From: Candidatus Diapherotrites archaeon CG08_land_8_20_14_0_20_34_12
Lineage (GTDB): Archaea > Iainarchaeota > Iainarchaeia > Iainarchaeales > 0-14-0-20-34-12
Assembly: GCA_002779065.1 (NCBI GenBank)
Contig: PEXL01000022.1
Span: 1 to 26,867 of the forward strand
Direction: 5' to 3'
Length of the DNA: 26,867 nt
How positions within the stretch are numbered: position 1 is the stretch's first letter; every line of letters starts with the position of its first letter. The notes under the pieces are model-generated. The model searched no databases and was not told the origin of the DNA. It saw only the letters and a program-made list of their open reading frames with translations. The translations under genes and the position numbers were made by a program. Shown piece after piece: positions 23,839-26,867 of the stretch.

Positions 23839-24348
23839 CTATGCTTAGGCAATTTCTCCAATTAATTTGTTTTTGTGATAAGCCCTGCTATTTTTATGCT
23901 ATTTCTATCCCTAACTAGCAAAATGTTTAGGAATATTGGTCTTTAGGCCTATATTTGGAATAAGACATCTTTGCATAATTCAGTATAACGCTATTATTAG
24001 TTAAAAATAGCAAAAAAGCCATAATTAGGCCCGCTGAGCGGTTTGTTGGCTTTTATTAGGGATTTAATCTATATCAGTTCATCACGGTTTCTAGTCTAAA
24101 CACTCATTAGAGGAAATACCCTTAATTTTTTTACTTAACGCAGATAACCCACAAGATTTTTCTGGCATAAACTTCTTTGCTATATGCCCCCCAATATTTT
24201 TCTTTTAACAACCCTCAAGTTTATTTTAGGCCACCCCAAAACCAGTTCAAAGTTTACTAAAAATAATCCCCTTAGTTTAATCTAAAGGGCTAAAAGTTTG
24301 TAGTCATTACTTCTTCTACATAACCATTTTCTTAACATTATCTCAAAT

Positions 24349-24388
24349 CTTTAGTCTATTTTACTAAACTTTAGTCTATTTTACTAAA
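24349..24388. repeat. Exact 20-bp tandem repeat (two copies)
   Basis: CTTTAGTCTATTTTACTAAA occurs twice head to tail with no spacer. Each copy is itself an inverted repeat, TTTAGT and ACTAAA seven bases apart. Two adjacent symmetrical sites could bind a dimeric protein or form small hairpins. A further TTTACTAAA lies at 24253-24261. Confidence 0.6.
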
Positions 24389-24503
24389 ATCTGCCAGAAT
24401 GCATAGAAACAGCCTTAAAATAGCTTTTTAGATCATTTTACCGTAATTCCTTCATATTCTGCACTTTTAAGCCATATTAACCCATTTTACCTTCATCCTA
24501 TAG

Positions 24504-24525
24504 CGGTATAATGTCAATTATACCG
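24504..24525. repeat. 8-bp inverted repeat CGGTATAA-N6-TTATACCG
   Basis: A perfect inverted repeat with a six-base centre lies about 55 bp beyond the 3' end of the DUF6485-like gene. It could be the terminator hairpin of that minus-strand transcript or a protein-binding site. There is no clear T-run on either side. Confidence 0.45.
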
Positions 24526-24578
24526 ATATATGACCCTAGGCAGACTTTGAAGTCATCTAAAAAGAGGGGGTGTTCTGG

Positions 24579-24791
24579 TTATGTATATGAGCTTTTCCAA
24601 TGTTTAATAAAGTTTTCAATGCTTCTATCATAGCTCTTTTCTGCGTCCTTTGAAATCAAACTAAAAAAGCAACCAGGGAGTTCATTATTCTTGCGGTGAT
24701 GTTTTACACATTCACAGCATAGGCCTTTTCTTGGGCATCCAGGATAGGAACATGTGCAATTTTTCAGATTTTGGGGTTTTTTACAATCCAT
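24579..24791 (-). CDS. DUF6485-like cysteine-rich small protein
   Basis: This 70-residue cytosolic protein has seven cysteines, mostly in two clusters: NLKNCTCSYPGCPRKG and LCCECVKHHRKNNELPGCFF. The ending AEKSYDRSIENFIKHW matches the small DUF6485 family that I recall from bacteria and archaea. The Cys and His pattern suggests zinc or iron-sulfur binding. The function is unknown. ATG 24791 is preceded by AGAGGT 7 nt upstream; an in-frame GTG at 24812 overlaps the preceding gene and is less likely. It sits 17 nt after the lipoprotein gene. Confidence 0.8.
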   Translation of the reverse strand: MDCKKPQNLKNCTCSYPGCPRKGLCCECVKHHRKNNELPGCFFSLISKDAEKSYDRSIENFIKHWKSSYT

Positions 24792-24808
24792 TAAATTACC
24801 TCTAAGAA

Positions 24809-25381
24809 TCACTCTAAATCAGTATAATCTTCCTCTACTGGCAGATCCGTAGTTTCATAATCACTTAAAATCTGTTGTATTTCAAATCCTCTATTGATTA
24901 TTTCATCCTTTAATGGGCCATTACACCCATCAACAAAGGTTTTTGTAGTTGGATCCAGATTTTTTAACAATCCGCCAATATCCATCATAGTTTCTTCATT
25001 TGTTAGATCTACCTTGAATTCGCATAACATATCCTTATTTTCAATAGCTTCAGTAATTTCAGTAAGCTTTTTCCCTAAATCCGTAACTTTTTCTTCATCC
25101 TCTAAAAGAATATTCTCATCAATCACTTTTATGTAAACAGAACAAAGATTTTCTTCACCAATTTTTTCATTTCCATAAATTTCTTCATATTTTACTTCAC
25201 TTCCTAAATCATCAGAAATAGTAAATGTTACTTTCGCAGGCTGGCATGTTTCAATATTGTCTGCAAAACACAAATCATCAGTTCCGCAATCTTTAATATT
25301 TGGCTTCTGATTTATGCAACCACTCATTAGCAGTATTGCAACTAATATTGTGGTTAAAAATAGAATATTCTTGGATTTCAT
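24809..25381 (-). CDS. Secreted lipoprotein of unknown function
   Basis: This 190-residue protein has a classical lipoprotein signal. A basic start (MKSKN) is followed by a hydrophobic stretch and the lipobox LLMSGC, with Cys22 as the lipid-bearing residue. The mature part is acidic and has further cysteines (DCGTDDLCF, ETCQ, LCSVY, MLCEF, DGCNG) that could form disulfides outside the cell. I do not recognise the fold. The ATG is at 25381, and the gene diverges from the 65-residue gene at 25449. Lipoboxes of this form occur in some archaea as well as bacteria. Confidence 0.75.
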   Translation of the reverse strand: MKSKNILFLTTILVAILLMSGCINQKPNIKDCGTDDLCFADNIETCQPAKVTFTISDDLGSEVKYEEIYGNEKIGEENLCSVYIKVIDENILLEDEEKVTDLGKKLTEITEAIENKDMLCEFKVDLTNEETMMDIGGLLKNLDPTTKTFVDGCNGPLKDEIINRGFEIQQILSDYETTDLPVEEDYTDLE

Positions 25382-25448
25382 TCAAATATTAATATAAAAT
25401 AGAAATAATAACCCTTCTTTAGGTTAATTTATTTATTGAGGGGATTTT

Positions 25449-25646
25449 GTGCGACAGGGAAAATGGGCATTTAAGCCAAGTGAAAACTGGAGAGAATTGT
25501 CAGCTAAAGATTCAGTTATTAGAAGAAACTGCGCGCTTTTAAGATCAAATGGGATTAACCCTTCAGATATTGAATTAACTGATCTCAAATCAACCAGGGG
25601 AGAATTAATGAAAAAATTTAATTTGAAAGAATCTGATTTAATTTAA
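25449..25646 (+). CDS. Small protein of unknown function (65 residues)
   Basis: A GTG start at 25449 follows GAGGGGA 4 nt upstream, a good archaeal ribosome binding site. The protein is soluble and charged, with WAFKPSENWRELSAKDSVIRR near the start and a probable helix pair at the end (TRGELMKKFNLKESDLI). The motif NGINPSDIELTDL could be a turn between helices. It may be a small DNA- or RNA-binding adaptor, but no family was recognised. It is divergent from the lipoprotein gene. Confidence 0.6.
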   Translation: MRQGKWAFKPSENWRELSAKDSVIRRNCALLRSNGINPSDIELTDLKSTRGELMKKFNLKESDLI

Positions 25647-25672
25647 TCCCATTCACCTGTGATTAACTAAAG

Positions 25673-25681
25673 TTTTAAATA
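25673..25681 (+). promoter_or_regulatory. TATA-like box before the Ig-repeat membrane protein
   Basis: TTTTAAATA lies about 60 nt before ATG 25740 and follows an ACTAAAG element. The transcript would start near 25705 and carry the GAGGG ribosome binding site at 25729-25733. Confidence 0.4.
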
Positions 25682-25739
25682 CAACCTTTATTATTAATCT
25701 ATTAATCAGATATAATTAATTAAGGATAGAGGGAAATAA

Positions 25740-26867
25740 ATGGGTTTAAAGGGTTTTTATTATCTGTTTGAGGATAAATATTATGAAATCCTTGATGCAA
25801 TAAATGAAAAAGTTCCCATTTACAAAATAATTGACCCAATAGATAAGATCCTCCCGAGTTTTATCCTATTTGTTGTCTTAACTTTGCTTATTGTTGGTTT
25901 ATTAGCAAGCGTGGTTGTTTTACCTTTATTTTCCCAGAAATTAGTTGCAACTATAGAAGTGCTTGACAATGATAATGTTCCAGTTAATGGAGCAGATGTT
26001 ACCTTGCAGTTAGTGGATGATAATAGTACAGTGGACAACAATATTATTTTAGTTGAAGGAGTAACTGATGAGTTTGGCCAGTTTTCTGTTGATCTGCCTA
26101 AAGATGAAATAACCGTTAATATTGAGATTAAGCCAAAGGAACTTGAGGCCGTGAATTTTAAAAGAGTTTTAGTTGCCGGAGAAACAATTACGTTAAAGAT
26201 CTTTTATGGTGATGTTAATCCTGACAATAAAGAAGGAGTTAAGGAGTACACAATAAAATTAGTTGATTCTTCAAATGCCCCGATAAAAAGTTCTTCAGCA
26301 AGCATTTATCTTAGTTGTTATTCTGGTTTGGATCTTGGAACAAAGTTGAATGTTACTGGCTCAGGAATTTTTACCATTTCTGTTGATTCAGCAAAATGCG
26401 GAACATTAACTGCTAAAGCCGATGCTCCAGGATATGTCCCAAAAACAGTTGAAGTAAAGAATTTGGTTGAAGTGATTGTTTTAAGTAAGGAACCAAATAC
26501 TGAAACTAAAGCAAATCTTCTCGTTAAAGTTTATAAAGGCGAGATAACTGCTGTTTTGAAAGATATTAAAGTGACTGTTTGCGATTCAGATAATATAACC
26601 TGTAATTCGGATTTTACTAATTCTGTGGGAATTGCTGAATTTAATGATTTGGCAGTTGGTTATTACACTGTTACTGCATTAGATGCAGAAAATAATAATA
26701 GCAAATCCATGACATTCCTGCTAACTTCCGGTAAAAATGAAAAATCTATTGAATTAACTGATGTCCCTGAAGATGAAAAAGCCACATATAAGATTTCATT
26801 TAAAGTTAAAGATGTTAAAGGCCCGCTTAGTAATGTTGGCATTACTTTGTATAAAAACAGTATTTTC
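25740..26867 (+). CDS. Membrane-anchored protein with tandem Ig-like/carboxypeptidase-regulatory-like repeats (3' end missing)
   Basis: The frame is open to the end of the window (376 residues). A cytosolic N-terminal segment (MGLKGFYYLFEDKYYEIL) is followed by one membrane helix at about 40-64. At least four beta-rich repeats of about 85 residues follow, beginning near IEVLDNDNVPVNGADVTL, YTIKLVDSSNAPIKSSSA, LLVKVYKGEITAVLKDIKV and YKISFKVKDVKGPLSNVGI. Each has the pattern strand, short P/G turn, strand, as in carboxypeptidase-regulatory-like or Big-type domains of cell-surface adhesins. No catalytic domain is seen yet. A large surface-attachment protein is the likely role. Confidence 0.8.
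   Translation, partial: MGLKGFYYLFEDKYYEILDAINEKVPIYKIIDPIDKILPSFILFVVLTLLIVGLLASVVVLPLFSQKLVATIEVLDNDNVPVNGADVTLQLVDDNSTVDNNIILVEGVTDEFGQFSVDLPKDEITVNIEIKPKELEAVNFKRVLVAGETITLKIFYGDVNPDNKEGVKEYTIKLVDSSNAPIKSSSASIYLSCYSGLDLGTKLNVTGSGIFTISVDSAKCGTLTAKADAPGYVPKTVEVKNLVEVIVLSKEPNTETKANLLVKVYKGEITAVLKDIKVTVCDSDNITCNSDFTNSVGIAEFNDLAVGYYTVTALDAENNNSKSMTFLLTSGKNEKSIELTDVPEDEKATYKISFKVKDVKGPLSNVGITLYKNSIF

Larger units (their letters stand above)
23809..24578. other. 770-bp stretch without a recognisable gene
   Basis: No convincing coding frame, ribosome binding site or known RNA is seen on either strand. It contains the hairpin at 23812-23838, CCGC-TGA-GCGG near 24029-24040, the imperfect palindrome 24269-24289 (CCCTTAG and CTAAAGGG), the 20-bp tandem repeat at 24349-24388 and the inverted repeat at 24504-24525. 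TTTACTAAA occurs three times (24253, 24360, 24380). Stop codons are frequent in all frames I read. It may hold an unrecognised RNA, remnants of a lost gene or regulatory DNA. Confidence 0.5.

Noticed and set aside
24349..24388. Start of a CRISPR array
   Set aside because: Only two copies, directly adjacent, with no spacer and no cas genes nearby.
22952..26867. Insertion sequence or prophage in the accessory end
   Set aside because: No transposase, integrase or phage structural gene was found, and no terminal repeats with target duplications.

Overview
The window is about 27 kb of AT-rich archaeal DNA, probably from a DPANN-type archaeon (Diapherotrites, Woesearchaeota and relatives are possible; the sequence does not decide which). 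The archaeal signs are the modified mevalonate pathway, archaeal-type HMG-CoA synthase, thiolase and DUF35 proteins, DtdA-type D-aminoacyl-tRNA deacylase, KaiC-like ATPases, TATA boxes about 25-30 nt before expected transcript starts, and GGTGAT-type ribosome binding sites that fit the 3' end of archaeal 16S rRNA. No rRNA, tRNA, CRISPR array or insertion sequence was seen.

Layout. 1-3002: the end of an unknown gene, a KaiC-like ATPase, a second KaiC-like protein without Walker A, and a coiled-coil protein. 3073-19247: a nearly continuous isoprenoid locus. It starts with a geranylgeranyl diphosphate synthase split by a 466-residue intein. A convergent spacer filled with tandem hairpins follows, then two minus-strand genes (a double ThyX-like protein and a PQ-loop membrane protein). 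The rest of the pathway then runs on the plus strand: class II HMG-CoA reductase, HMG-CoA synthase, a small membrane protein, thiolase, DUF35 protein, mevalonate kinase, UbiX, UbiD-like decarboxylase, aconitase X large subunit, aconitase X small subunit fused to a HAD phosphatase, isopentenyl phosphate kinase and type 2 IPP isomerase. 19256-20896 (minus): a COG1237-type metallo-beta-lactamase-fold protein and DtdA. 20926-22951: an exported NlpC/P60 protein converging on a winged-helix regulator. 22952-26867: an accessory region with a structured leader, a small beta-sandwich protein, a 37-residue basic protein, a 770-bp non-coding stretch with repeats, a DUF6485-like Cys-rich protein, a lipoprotein, a 65-residue protein and the start of a membrane-anchored Ig-like repeat protein.

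How the genes work together. Thiolase, HMG-CoA synthase and the DUF35 protein make HMG-CoA from acetyl-CoA. HMG-CoA reductase makes mevalonate and mevalonate kinase makes mevalonate 5-phosphate. Aconitase X dehydrates this to trans-anhydromevalonate 5-phosphate. The UbiD-like enzyme, using prenylated FMN made by UbiX, decarboxylates it to isopentenyl phosphate. Isopentenyl phosphate kinase gives IPP, Fni gives DMAPP, and the prenyl synthase builds the C20 chain for archaeal lipids. Every step from acetyl-CoA to GGPP is encoded here by the archaeal route, with no diphosphomevalonate decarboxylase in the window.

The most unusual points are the aconitase X-HAD fusion, the intein beside the catalytic aspartate motif of the prenyl synthase, the hairpin array at 5542-5750, the NlpC/P60 protein in a probable archaeon, and a 9-bp inverted repeat bracketing the TATA box of the winged-helix regulator.
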